Origin: Idiomarina xiamenensis 10-D-4
GTDB taxonomy: Bacteria > Pseudomonadota > Gammaproteobacteria > Enterobacterales > Alteromonadaceae
DNA: 64,000 nt
Direction: 5' to 3'
Assembly (NCBI RefSeq): GCF_000299895.1
Contig: NZ_AMRG01000001.1
Coordinates: 220,252 to 284,251, forward strand
Shown here: positions 18,213 through 27,151 of the stretch, piece by piece
Layout: every line of letters begins with the position of its first letter
Numbering within the stretch: position 1 is the stretch's first letter
Translations under genes and position numbers: made by a program
Notes under the pieces: generated by a model
Database searches by the model: none
What the model was told of the DNA's origin: nothing
What the model saw: the letters and a program-made list of their open reading frames with translations, nothing else

Positions 18213-21098
18213 ATGACCAGTACCACGCTGAAACAACTTGAACATCAGGATGAATTTATTGGCCGTCATATTGGGCCAGGTGCCGACGAGCAACGCGACA
18301 TGCTTGCTGCATTGGGCGCCGACTCGCTGGAAGCGCTGACTAAAGATACCGTACCGGGCGCCGTGTTGCGCGACCCCTTCCTGAGCATCGGTGAGCCACA
18401 AAGCGAACGTGATGCACTGGCGCGCTTGCGCGAGATCGCCAGCAAAAACCGCGTCTTCAAGTCGTACATTGGTATGGGTTATTACGACACCCTGACGCCG
18501 AACGTGATCCTCCGCAATGTGTTGGAAAACCCAGGTTGGTACACCGCTTATACGCCGTATCAGCCAGAAGTGGCACAAGGCCGCTTAGAAGCCTTGTTGA
18601 ACTTCCAGCAAATGACCATGGATCTAACCGGTTTAGATTTGGCTAGCGCGTCGTTGTTAGACGAAGCCACCGCCGCCGCCGAAGCCATGGGTATGGCTAA
18701 GCGTGTCAGCAAAAATAAAAAGTCGAATGCGTTCTATGTTGCCGATAACGTCTTTCCACAAACCATCGACGTGGTAAAAACGCGCGCCGAGTATTTTGGT
18801 TTTGAGGTGATTGTCGGGCCAGCGCGCGAAGCCACCGACCACGACGTGTTTGGTGCCTTGTTGCAATACCCTGATCGCGAAGGTCAACTGCACAACATCG
18901 AGCAATTGATCGGCGAACTGCGCGATAATAACGCCATTGTTGCTGTCGCCAGCGATTTAATGAGCTTGGTGCTGTTAAAATCACCGGGCGAGATGGGCGC
19001 CGATATGGTGTTCGGTTCGGCGCAGCGCTTTGGCGTACCGATGGGCTACGGTGGTCCACACGCGGCCTTCTTTGCTACCCGCGATAAGTTCAAGCGCTCG
19101 TTGCCGGGCCGTATTATCGGTGTTTCAAAAGACAGCCGCGGCAACGCCGCATTACGTATGGCGATGCAAACCCGCGAACAACATATCCGTCGCGAAAAAG
19201 CCAACTCGAATATCTGTACCGCGCAAGTATTGTTAGCCAACATGGCGTCGTTTTATGCCGTTTATCACGGCCCGCAAGGCTTAAAAACCATCGCTTCGCG
19301 TATTCATCGGTTAACCGATATCGTCGCCTTGGGCTTGCAGGACAAAGGTATCAAACTACATACCAGCCATTGGTTCGACACCCTGACCTTTAGCGTTAGC
19401 GACGCCAGCGATGTGCTAGCACGCGCTAAAGCCGCCGAAATCAACCTTCGCGTCGATGGCGAAGGCGTATTCGGTCTGAGTATCGACGAAGCGAAAACCC
19501 GTGCCGACGTCGAGCGTTTATTTGACGTGATTTTGGGCAGCGAACACGGTCTGGATGTCGATACCCTGGATGGTCGGGTAGCGGCTGCTGAAGTGGAATC
19601 GATTCCGGCGGCGTTGCAACGGGAAAGCGAGATCCTAACGCATCCGGTATTTAACCGTTATCACTCAGAAACCAACATGCTGCGTTACATCAAGCAGTTG
19701 GAAAACAAAGATTTGGCCTTGAACCACAGCATGATCTCGCTGGGCTCTTGTACCATGAAGCTGAACGCGACCGCCGAAATGATCCCGGTTACGTGGCCGG
19801 AGTTTGCCCAGCTACACCCGTTCTGTCCGGTCGACCAAGCGGCGGGTTATCAAGAGTTAATCGGTACCCTGTCAGACTGGCTGTTAGACATTACCGGCTA
19901 CGACGCCATGTCGATGCAACCGAACTCGGGTGCGCAGGGTGAGTACGCTGGCCTGTTGGCGATTCAGAAGTACCATGAAAGCCGTGGTGATGCGCATCGC
20001 AACATCTGTTTGATCCCGAGCTCGGCGCACGGTACTAACCCGGCGTCGGCGCAAATGATGAACATGAAAGTGGTGGTGGTCGATTGCGATAAGCACGGTA
20101 ACGTCGATATCGCCGACCTGAAAGCCAAAGCGGCAGACGCGGGCGATAACCTGTCTTGCTTGATGGTCACTTATCCGTCTACTCACGGCGTTTACGAAGA
20201 AGGTATCCGCGAAGTCTGTGAAGTGGTGCATAGCTTCGGTGGCCAGGTGTATATGGACGGCGCCAACATGAACGCGCAGGTGGGCGTTACCTCACCGGGT
20301 TCGATTGGTTCTGATGTCTCGCACTTAAACCTGCACAAAACCTTCTGCATTCCGCACGGTGGCGGCGGTCCGGGTATGGGGCCAATCGGTGTTAAACAGC
20401 ACCTAGCCGAGTTTTTGCCTAACCATACGCAAATCAACATCGAGGGCACGGCGCGCGCTAACGGCGCGGTATCGGCGGCACCTTATGGTAGCGCCAGTAT
20501 TTTGCCAATCTCGTGGATGTACATTGTGATGATGGGCAGCCGTGGCTTGCGTCAGGCGACCGAAGTGGCGATTTTGAACGCTAACTACGTGGCTAAGCAC
20601 TTAAGCCCGCATTTCCCGATCTTGTATAAAGGCCGTAACGACCGTGTCGCGCACGAGTGCATCATCGACTTGCGTCCGCTCAAAGACGCCTCAGGCATCT
20701 CTGAAATGGACGTGGCGAAGCGTTTGCAAGACTATGGCTTCCACTCACCGACCATGAGCTTCCCAGTAGCCGGTACGCTGATGGTCGAGCCGACCGAGTC
20801 AGAGTCAAAAGCCGAGCTGGACCGCTTTATCGAAGCCATGGTATCGATCAAGCAAGAAGCCGACAAAGTGGCGAGCGGCGAATGGTCAGCGGACAACAAC
20901 CCGCTGCACAACGCACCGCACACGCTGGCCGATATCGTTGACAACAACTGGGATCGTCCTTACTCACGCGAACTGGCCGCCTATCCAGTAGCCGCCGTCA
21001 GCGTCGACAAGTTCTGGCCTACCGTCAACCGCATCGACGACGTCTTCGGCGACCGCAACCTGATGTGCTCATGCCCACCGATCGAGGAATATCGGTAG
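18213..21098 (+). CDS. gcvP: Glycine dehydrogenase (decarboxylating), P protein
   Basis: PLP enzyme that decarboxylates glycine and passes the aminomethyl group to lipoyl-GcvH. It has 961 residues, so both halves of the P protein are fused, as usual in proteobacteria. The PLP lysine is K709 in [18 protein letters not shown]; the N-terminal half starts with EFIGRHIGP. It ends with [14 protein letters not shown], the standard C-terminus. It follows gcvH after 106 bp containing a terminator-like hairpin. Confidence 0.97.
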   Translation: MTSTTLKQLEHQDEFIGRHIGPGADEQRDMLAALGADSLEALTKDTVPGAVLRDPFLSIGEPQSERDALARLREIASKNRVFKSYIGMGYYDTLTPNVILRNVLENPGWYTAYTPYQPEVAQGRLEALLNFQQMTMDLTGLDLASASLLDEATAAAEAMGMAKRVSKNKKSNAFYVADNVFPQTIDVVKTRAEYFGFEVIVGPAREATDHDVFGALLQYPDREGQLHNIEQLIGELRDNNAIVAVASDLMSLVLLKSPGEMGADMVFGSAQRFGVPMGYGGPHAAFFATRDKFKRSLPGRIIGVSKDSRGNAALRMAMQTREQHIRREKANSNICTAQVLLANMASFYAVYHGPQGLKTIASRIHRLTDIVALGLQDKGIKLHTSHWFDTLTFSVSDASDVLARAKAAEINLRVDGEGVFGLSIDEAKTRADVERLFDVILGSEHGLDVDTLDGRVAAAEVESIPAALQRESEILTHPVFNRYHSETNMLRYIKQLENKDLALNHSMISLGSCTMKLNATAEMIPVTWPEFAQLHPFCPVDQAAGYQELIGTLSDWLLDITGYDAMSMQPNSGAQGEYAGLLAIQKYHESRGDAHRNICLIPSSAHGTNPASAQMMNMKVVVVDCDKHGNVDIADLKAKAADAGDNLSCLMVTYPSTHGVYEEGIREVCEVVHSFGGQVYMDGANMNAQVGVTSPGSIGSDVSHLNLHKTFCIPHGGGGPGMGPIGVKQHLAEFLPNHTQINIEGTARANGAVSAAPYGSASILPISWMYIVMMGSRGLRQATEVAILNANYVAKHLSPHFPILYKGRNDRVAHECIIDLRPLKDASGISEMDVAKRLQDYGFHSPTMSFPVAGTLMVEPTESESKAELDRFIEAMVSIKQEADKVASGEWSADNNPLHNAPHTLADIVDNNWDRPYSRELAAYPVAAVSVDKFWPTVNRIDDVFGDRNLMCSCPPIEEYR

Positions 21099-21165
21099 GG
21101 GGTATTGGCGAGCAACAATTAAGGTTGTGAACGCATAGATAAAAAAGCTAGGCAGTTATGGTTAA

Positions 21166-21197
21166 TGCCAGTCAGTTAAAAGCTGACTGGCATTTTT
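21166..21197 (+). terminator. Intrinsic terminator of gcvP
   Basis: TGCCAGTCAG-TTAAAAG-CTGACTGGCA followed by TTTTT: a perfect 10-bp stem with a T-run, 68 bp after the gcvP stop. Confidence 0.85.
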
Positions 21198-21762
21198 CTT
21201 CTCACTGGATATTTCTTAGGTTTTCGTTGACCAGAGCACTACTAAGTCTGACAACTACCAGCGCAATCGCTTAGTCGATTTACAGTCATTTAGAGTCATA
21301 TAGCTCACCGTGTTTGGGTGACTCCTTTGTACATGAAGCTGTTCCTCAGAATTCTAGCCCCTAAAATCGGTAGTGCGTAAATTGCGGTCACCAGCCGATG
21401 GTACATATGGATGAGGGCGAATCGCTCATAGGCGACTTCGCAGCCCTCACTTTCATTTCATCAAGCATGCTAAATATACTTTAAGCCATATGTTTTGGAA
21501 TGACTGAGAATTCTCATTAAATGCACTTACATAAGATAAATACCACTTAACTTATTGTATCTACGGTTCTTTATAATAAGCGGGAAGCGTTATTACTGAT
21601 ACTTCACTGCAACACTCATATAATTTATTGGAAACTACCCCATAATCCAGTGTAAGGTATTATTGTTATGAATAAATTATGTATGGAATTCAGGGATGAG
21701 GAAGACAGAGTGTTACTGTGAATTCTCGATCGTCAGATGTTAGAACTACTCAAGGAGATTTC
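21198..21762. other. AT-rich intergenic region, left border of the accessory island
   Basis: No gene recognised over about 560 bp. An imperfect long hairpin (GAGGGCGAATCG at 21413-21424 against CGACTTCGCAGCCCTC at 21433-21448) is the main structure. From about 21470 the sequence becomes strongly AT-rich up to the start of the next gene, unlike the gcv genes. This is probably where foreign DNA begins. Confidence 0.5.
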
Positions 21763-22518
21763 GTGTACGACGCACATTCATTAAGTGGAATAATAAAAAA
21801 GATTGGTTCTGACCTCCCTCGGCGCGTTGAATATTTGAAGAAGGAACCCATTCTCACTATCGGCTATATGACATTTTTAGATATGAATACTCCAACTCGA
21901 TATCAAACTGTAAGAGTTGAAGAATCTCGCAATTCAAAACTTGTTGGAATATTGTTGGCTCATCCAAAATCAGCAATATCTAAAAGTGAAATAGTTAGTC
22001 ATCTGAACTACTTTCATCATCGCTCAGGCGAAGCTATTGATTTCTTTTGCGTGGGTTATGGTTCCTATTGGCCAGAAAATCATTACCCCGATCAAGACTC
22101 AACGGCAAGAATAGATGGGGTTGATTGGTTTTTTAGCGAAAAAGCATTTGCCGACGTAATTCATGAGATTGAATCTGAATCTAAATGGCAATATAGCGGA
22201 GAAGCAGAGTTGTTGATTATTTCCGCTAGGAGGCAGAAGGATGGAAATACCTCAATGGATTACTCTTCTGCAATCGTGTGTAACCTTGAAGCAATGCAGA
22301 AAGACCAGGCTTTCACTTCAGTACGTTCATTTTTTGAGGATATATTCAGGTTCGCTAAAAAGAGTAGCTGCTCGGATGAAGCCTGGGGTCTTAGCGATCA
22401 GCAGGGTTTAAGGGTTGGTCAATCCGCCATTAAGGATGCTGTACTTTCATTGCTCCCAAAAAACCTTAGAGACTCATACAAAAAGGCAGAGTATTTTGCA
22501 GTGCGAAATATCGCGTAA
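21763..22518 (+). CDS. Unknown accessory protein, possibly integron-cassette derived
   Basis: I do not recognise the family. From GTG 21763 it has 251 residues, soluble, without signal peptide or membrane segment. An AAGGAG at 21752-21757 lies five bases before this GTG; the frame is open to GTG 21718, but no ribosome site fits there. Notable segments are DFFCVGYGSYWPENHYPDQ and VDWFFSEKAFADVIHEIESES, and a C-terminal lysine-rich helix. Codon use is AT-rich, unlike the neighbours. An integron attC-like hairpin begins seven bases after its stop, the position expected for a gene cassette. A role together with the downstream ATPase is possible but not shown. Confidence 0.7.
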   Translation: MYDAHSLSGIIKKIGSDLPRRVEYLKKEPILTIGYMTFLDMNTPTRYQTVRVEESRNSKLVGILLAHPKSAISKSEIVSHLNYFHHRSGEAIDFFCVGYGSYWPENHYPDQDSTARIDGVDWFFSEKAFADVIHEIESESKWQYSGEAELLIISARRQKDGNTSMDYSSAIVCNLEAMQKDQAFTSVRSFFEDIFRFAKKSSCSDEAWGLSDQQGLRVGQSAIKDAVLSLLPKNLRDSYKKAEYFAVRNIA

Positions 22519-22524
22519 CTGCTC

Positions 22525-22590
22525 TAACAAACGCATGTTGTCGAACTGGTTTTACGCTGCGCTCCAAACCAGCCGCAAATGTGAGCGTCG
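22525..22590 (+). mobile_element. attC-like integron recombination site (degenerate)
   Basis: The segment begins TAACAAACGC, as many attC sites do. Outer arms ACGC/GCGT and inner arms CTGGTTT/AAACCAG are inverted, separated by 11 bases on one side and 12 on the other, which leaves an unpaired base as in true attC folds. The loop is TACGCTGCGCTCC. The 3' core reads GCGTCGG where an active site would have GTTRRRY, so the right end is degenerate. Confidence 0.6.
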
Positions 22591-22769
22591 GCTGCCTGCT
22601 GTTCGTCTTTCGATGCCAGCCAAAGCTGGCTGTAGGTCAACTGTGTACGTATAGCGGACGTCTAGTTTCTTTCTCTTGAAAACTAAGCTAATGGTTTTTC
22701 ATAGGAAACAGGTGTTATATGAAGTTTCGCTTATTAGGTGTTAAGTACATAATAATTTAAGGACGATAG

Positions 22770-24197
22770 ATGGAAATGTTAAAGGAAATTAGTGAATGGA
22801 AACTTGATGCAAAGTTCGAAGACTCAGGAAGATATTTCTTTCACGATAAAGATGTCTCTGCAATTGAGGCTGGTAAGTACTCATATGTGATAGGTAGAAA
22901 GGGTGTCGGAAAGACAGCAATATCCCAAAATATTTTCAGCAAGAATTCTCATGACGTATTTTGCGAGAAACTCACTTTTAAAAACTTTCCATTCAACTCA
23001 CTATATGAGTTAAATGACGAAGACTATACCCAACCTAACCAGTACATAACGTTATGGAAATACCTTATTTACAGTTCTATATGTAGGATGTTCGTAAGAA
23101 ACGAAGCTGTAGATAATGAGGTCAGATTGGAGCTTGAGAAGATTTATGGAAGTGTAGAGCCTATCAATAATCTGAGGCGAATAATCAAAAAATGGGTAGC
23201 TAACGAATGGAGTGTAAAATTCCTAGGCCTAGGCGGTAAAGTTAAACTTTCCGAAGATAACGGAGATCAAACTTGGATAGAAAAAGTCGATGTATTAGAG
23301 GACGTAATCAGTCGCTACATTGATGAAGCGAACTACTATATCGTATTTGATGAGTTAGACGAAGACTATAGTAGTATTATAAAAACAGGGGGCCAATCAA
23401 ACTACCTTTCGTTAATAACTAGCTTGTTTAAAGCGGTTCAAGATATTAAGTCTATTTTCCCTAGCGAGTCTAGTGGCGTCAAACCTGTTGTTTTTCTTCG
23501 GGATGATATTTACGACTTGCTTACAGACTCAGACAAAACTAAATGGAATGACTTTCGTTTAGATCTCGACTGGGATAAAAACACGATTAAAGATCTGATA
23601 GCTTTTAGGTTGACTAGGGCGAAATATCGAGCATCTGAACCTCTCTCTTTTAAACAAGCATGGGCACTCGCATTTAGTCCGGAAAAAATTGAGTACGGGA
23701 ACAGACAGAAAAAACAGACAGATGTGTATACCTATATCGCAAAAAGTACCCAGTTAAGGCCTCGTGACTTTGTTCGGTACCTACAGGTCTGTGCTAAGGA
23801 AGCAGTATCTGAGAGAAGAACAAAGATAGGGCCTGATATCGTCAAAAAGGTAGATAAGGCGTTCTCCAATTACCTTAAAGAAGAGTTGATCGATGAAATC
23901 CATGGGGTTTTGCCTGATATAAAAGAAATTCTGATGGTTATTTCAGAAATAAGAAAGCAGAATTTCACGATTGAAGAGTTCAAAGAACAATACTCAAGGG
24001 CAGTAGAAACTGGAACCGTAACGACAAAAAATGCAGAATTAGCCTTAAAGATACTCTTTCACTTTAGCGTAGTTGGTAATGAACCAAGGCAAAGGCAACT
24101 AAGCTTTTTTCGATATCAAAACAAAGAGAGTCGAATCAATTTTAACGAGCGCTTGGTCGTACATCGAGGTTTGTTTAAAGCATTACAAATACTATAG
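22770..24197 (+). CDS. P-loop ATPase, Sll1717-like family
   Basis: Predicted soluble ATPase of 475 residues. Walker A is GRKGVGKTAI near residue 42-51; Walker B is YYIVFDELDED near residue 190, with the acidic run typical of the Sll1717-like P-loop group. VVFLRDDIYDLL follows as a sensor-like strand with arginine, and STQLRPRDFVRYL resembles the arginine-finger/lid region of such ATPases. The C-terminal 130 residues look like winged helices (IEEFKEQYSRAVETG, HFSVVGNEPRQRQL). AAGGA lies six bases before ATG 22770. Codon use is AT-rich. Proteins of this group often lie in mobile or defence-type islands; the cellular role is unknown and no nuclease domain was seen in this protein. Confidence 0.75.
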   Translation: MEMLKEISEWKLDAKFEDSGRYFFHDKDVSAIEAGKYSYVIGRKGVGKTAISQNIFSKNSHDVFCEKLTFKNFPFNSLYELNDEDYTQPNQYITLWKYLIYSSICRMFVRNEAVDNEVRLELEKIYGSVEPINNLRRIIKKWVANEWSVKFLGLGGKVKLSEDNGDQTWIEKVDVLEDVISRYIDEANYYIVFDELDEDYSSIIKTGGQSNYLSLITSLFKAVQDIKSIFPSESSGVKPVVFLRDDIYDLLTDSDKTKWNDFRLDLDWDKNTIKDLIAFRLTRAKYRASEPLSFKQAWALAFSPEKIEYGNRQKKQTDVYTYIAKSTQLRPRDFVRYLQVCAKEAVSERRTKIGPDIVKKVDKAFSNYLKEELIDEIHGVLPDIKEILMVISEIRKQNFTIEEFKEQYSRAVETGTVTTKNAELALKILFHFSVVGNEPRQRQLSFFRYQNKESRINFNERLVVHRGLFKALQIL

Positions 24198-24377
24198 AGT
24201 TAACAAGTTTATCAACTGTTACTCAAGCAAAATTGGCTGGGGTTAGACCTTCTTTTTGGTACTTCGCCCCGCGCACACTGCGACCGGTCATAAAGGCACA
24301 GAATGTCTGCTCATTGTCTTCAGCGGCACATAGAGAGTGTTCAATATTATATGCCAGCCAAATTCTCATAAGCCTAT
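24198..24377. other. Non-coding stretch between the ATPase gene and the IS remnant
   Basis: No supported gene. A 48-codon frame on the reverse strand (about 24372 to 24229, ending TPANFA) is open but has no ribosome site I trust. The remaining 114 bp between the IS remnant and the next gene (24632-24745) also hold nothing recognisable. Confidence 0.4.
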
Positions 24378-24631
24378 ATGATCATCCAGTCGGCCTTCGA
24401 AGTGGATGGTCAGCTGCGGCAGCGGCAGGCTTCAATGTTGTACAGGATGCGACCAGCGTGCCTAGAGGCTTTTGGCATACCCGAGTAGAGTCGCTTGAGC
24501 AAGCTGTTCTCGATGGCAAAATCGCTTTTGGTTTTAATGAGCTTACGGAATTGGCGGCGCACCGCTTCAACAGCACTGGTCGGGTGCGCAGGTAGTTGGA
24601 GTATTTGAACTACGCTGATAACGTCAACCAT
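24378..24631 (-). pseudogene. IS256-family transposase remnant (C-terminal end)
   Basis: On the reverse strand, AVRRQFRKLIKTKSDF then IENSLLKRLY (24574 down to about 24495) matches the C-terminal part of IS256/mutator-type transposases. The match then moves to another frame: RWSHPVQH, a stop in place of the family Trp, then SLPLPQLTIHFEGRLDD, which is the normal end of these proteins. So at least one frameshift and one nonsense change are present, and the N-terminal two-thirds are missing. It is a dead relic marking past insertion at the right side of the island. Confidence 0.75.
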
Positions 24632-24745
24632 TTGCTGCGCCGGGACTTAATGACTGGATGTGGCTTGATATCAGCGACATCCACACAGGCGTGGTCGTTA
24701 ATGCCCGTGCTAACTTCGAATACGAAGCCTTATCGTTTTTGCTGA

Positions 24746-26128
24746 CTATTGTCGTGACAGCTCATCCAGCGATTCGGGTATCTGAACGTCTGATAAGTAC
24801 TGCGTTTTTATCGTATTTAACTGCTCATCGTTGTCTAACACACGCCCGAGGGTGCTGATTAGAAACTCATAGTCGGTTGAGTCAGTATCGGCGGTTAGCA
24901 GCTCGGTCATCCAAGCGTACATGTTGTCTTCGCCGATTTCTTGTTCGACCATTAGCCAGATGATGGGGGAATAGGTATAGACATAGCGGTTTCTGTTGCC
25001 GTAATCGGCTGGCGATGTGATGTGGCTAATGGCTGGCAAATCGACGTCGCGCAGAGCGTTGAGCTTTTCTTCGACCATGGCTGCATAGCGTTCTTCACTG
25101 ACCAGTGCTTTGGTGATTTTCATCGCTAAGTACTCTGAAAAAGACTCCATGATCATGTCGCCTAACGCGGAGTTAAACATGCGATAATTGGCAAAGTAAT
25201 AATGTGCCAGTTCGTGCGCATAGAAGGGTTGGAAGAAGTTTGATTTTTCCGCGTCGATAAAGTCGGCGAACCCGCTTTGCGCATGGGTGATATAGACCAC
25301 CGCTGGATAGGAAACAAACAACCAGTTCTTCTTTTTCGCGACCGGTGTGGTACGAATAAGCACCGGTTTTTCCCCATAAGGGATGTTTAATTGGTTTTCA
25401 TAAAATTCCACAAAGGCAGCGCTCATGCTGGCGAACTCAGTCACTTGTTCGGCAGAGAGGTTGGTGTTTAAAAAGAGGCTGCCGCGCGCTTCGGTAATGT
25501 CATAGTCTCCGGCGAAGAGCATTAACGAGGTTGGCATGTTACTGCTGAATTGGCCGCTCTGATCGGCAATTGGCTGACTGCCGTTGACATAAATCGATTG
25601 GCAGTCGGAACAGTTAATGCTGATGTCATAGCTTATTTTGTCGTAATAAACATCATTATCCACGTCGTACAACACGGGATACCAGGCCGCTTGTAAGCCG
25701 TCGGCTCTGACGGTTTTTCCATTAAAGGCAATATTGCCTTTCCAATCGCCATGATCGCTGGCTTTACTCATATCTGCGATCACCGGGTATTTGCCCGTGT
25801 ATTTAAAACTTAACGTTTCAGGCAGGAACTTGGCGTCGCCAGTCTCATCAGGCAGGTAGTAACCGAAGCTTTCGTTAGAATAGGTCGCGTTGTATGCTTT
25901 TTTGTAATCGTAGTTAACGCTCTCCTGCTCATTTCTCAGGTATTCAATGTTCATTCCCGAGTTGATCAGAATTAGATAGTTTTCGATTGGCGGGATGTCG
26001 CTCAATTGAAAATCGGCATCTATGGTGCCTTGTTTTACCGAAAGGGTCATGGAGCCTTTTAACGTGGGGGTTTTAGCAAGCGCTAACGACGACAATAGCG
26101 CAGCAATAATAGCCAGTGTGTATTTCAT
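24746..26128 (-). CDS. Exported M1-type zinc metallopeptidase-like protein
   Basis: Predicted secreted or periplasmic peptidase of 460 residues with a signal peptide (about 1-18, ending LALA). The gluzincin pattern is complete: HELAH at 305-309 and E328, exactly 18 residues later, in MIMESFSEYLA. The usual M1 exopeptidase motif GAMEN is not seen, so it is an M1-like endo- or unknown peptidase and not a standard aminopeptidase N. NCSDCQS around residue 175 could form a disulfide or bind metal. AAGGA precedes the ATG. Single gene; the next gene in the same direction begins about 120 bp downstream of its promoter side. Confidence 0.82.
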   Translation of the reverse strand: MKYTLAIIAALLSSLALAKTPTLKGSMTLSVKQGTIDADFQLSDIPPIENYLILINSGMNIEYLRNEQESVNYDYKKAYNATYSNESFGYYLPDETGDAKFLPETLSFKYTGKYPVIADMSKASDHGDWKGNIAFNGKTVRADGLQAAWYPVLYDVDNDVYYDKISYDISINCSDCQSIYVNGSQPIADQSGQFSSNMPTSLMLFAGDYDITEARGSLFLNTNLSAEQVTEFASMSAAFVEFYENQLNIPYGEKPVLIRTTPVAKKKNWLFVSYPAVVYITHAQSGFADFIDAEKSNFFQPFYAHELAHYYFANYRMFNSALGDMIMESFSEYLAMKITKALVSEERYAAMVEEKLNALRDVDLPAISHITSPADYGNRNRYVYTYSPIIWLMVEQEIGEDNMYAWMTELLTADTDSTDYEFLISTLGRVLDNDEQLNTIKTQYLSDVQIPESLDELSRQ

Positions 26129-26247
26129 GGGAGTCCTTGGTAAATTAAGGCTTGAGCCAATTGTTAATACTGATTTAACAATTGATAGACCTTACCTGCT
26201 GCCAGCATTTTTATCAAGGAATATAGGCAGATCAAAGGCTTAGCTTT

Positions 26248-26976
26248 TTAAGCGTCGTATTTCTCTGCCTTGCGTCTTAACTGCGAAGTGATATTGTCGG
26301 TAAGCTCCAACCAGCTAAAGGTTTTGCCCCAAGTTTTTTTAAAGCCGGCGTCTCCGGCTGATTGTTCAACCAGTTCACGAAGGTCGAAAACGTCGGCAAA
26401 GTTGCTGTCATTGACGTTGTATGTGCCCCAGCCTTTATACTCGACCTGACTGTGTTTTAAGTAGTTCTCTTGGAACTGTCGAGCACCCTCGACGAATTCT
26501 TCATTGCTGTTTAAGCGCTCGCTTAAATAAGATTTTTGCTGCTCGCTGATCTTGCCGGTCACGGCAAGGTTGCCATCGCTGTCGATAGCGATGCCCCAAC
26601 CACGATGCAGTAAATCGGGTTGTTCTTTACCGATTTGTGTCATGATGGCACTGAATTGGTTGAACATGCGCTCGACCGCTTTAGGCACACTGCCGCCGGG
26701 CAGATATAGGTTGCCGGTCGCCAGCGCTAAACGGTGCATGGATTCGTCGATCAAGGTTTGTAGCGGTTGCGTCAGTTGTTGCTGACTAGCGCTAATGGTT
26801 AGCGTTTTATTGTAGGTATCGTTAACGGGTGCGTTTATGGGCGTTTGATGATACTGGTCGACGGTTAGCGATTGCTGAGTCGAGCTTAATTGAGCTTGAC
26901 TATTTTTAGCATTATCCGGCTTGCTCAGCGCGCCTAACGGCGTTTGAATCGAACTGTCATTATGGGGTATTTTCAT
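26248..26976 (-). CDS. Hypothetical protein
   Basis: Unknown protein of 242 residues without signal peptide or membrane segment. The first 70 residues are rich in Q, S, T and N and probably disordered; the rest is mixed helix and strand, with RGWGIAIDSDGNLAVTGKIS and KGWGTYNVNDSNFADVFDLREL as the most distinct parts. N-termini of this kind occur in proteins passed to secretion or flagellar systems, but nothing here proves that. Divergent from the TonB receptor gene. Confidence 0.6.
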   Translation of the reverse strand: MKIPHNDSSIQTPLGALSKPDNAKNSQAQLSSTQQSLTVDQYHQTPINAPVNDTYNKTLTISASQQQLTQPLQTLIDESMHRLALATGNLYLPGGSVPKAVERMFNQFSAIMTQIGKEQPDLLHRGWGIAIDSDGNLAVTGKISEQQKSYLSERLNSNEEFVEGARQFQENYLKHSQVEYKGWGTYNVNDSNFADVFDLRELVEQSAGDAGFKKTWGKTFSWLELTDNITSQLRRKAEKYDA

Positions 26977-27000
26977 CCGCTCAGTTCCTTGTGCCAGCGA

Positions 27001-27019
27001 ATCATCATTATTGCGATAA
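27001..27019 (+). promoter_or_regulatory. Weak Fur-box-like site upstream of the siderophore receptor
   Basis: ATCATCATTATTGCGATAA carries the ATCATTAT-like core of Fur boxes, about 130 bp before the receptor start. The match is partial. Confidence 0.3.
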
Positions 27020-27151
27020 CGCTTATATCGGCAGCAAGGCGATAAACTTCAATAGGGGCTGTCTTCGGCCTTGCCGTCTATCAATGGAGTTGTTGTAAGT
27101 TATGTTATAAAGTATCATCCCTGCCTTCGATCCCCACGCCCAGTAAAAGAC

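Noticed and set aside
21200..21470. About 48-codon open minus-strand stretch
   Set aside because: Follows a stop codon directly without a start or ribosome site and matches no family I know.
24198..24250. Second possible attC (GTTAACAAG ... GGGTTAGAC)
   Set aside because: One end fits the core consensus (GTTAGAC), but the inner arms do not pair, so the fold is not supported.
24233..24595. 120-residue plus-strand frame in the IS remnant
   Set aside because: It lies opposite the recognisable transposase remnant, has low-complexity alanine runs and no ribosome site; a shadow frame.
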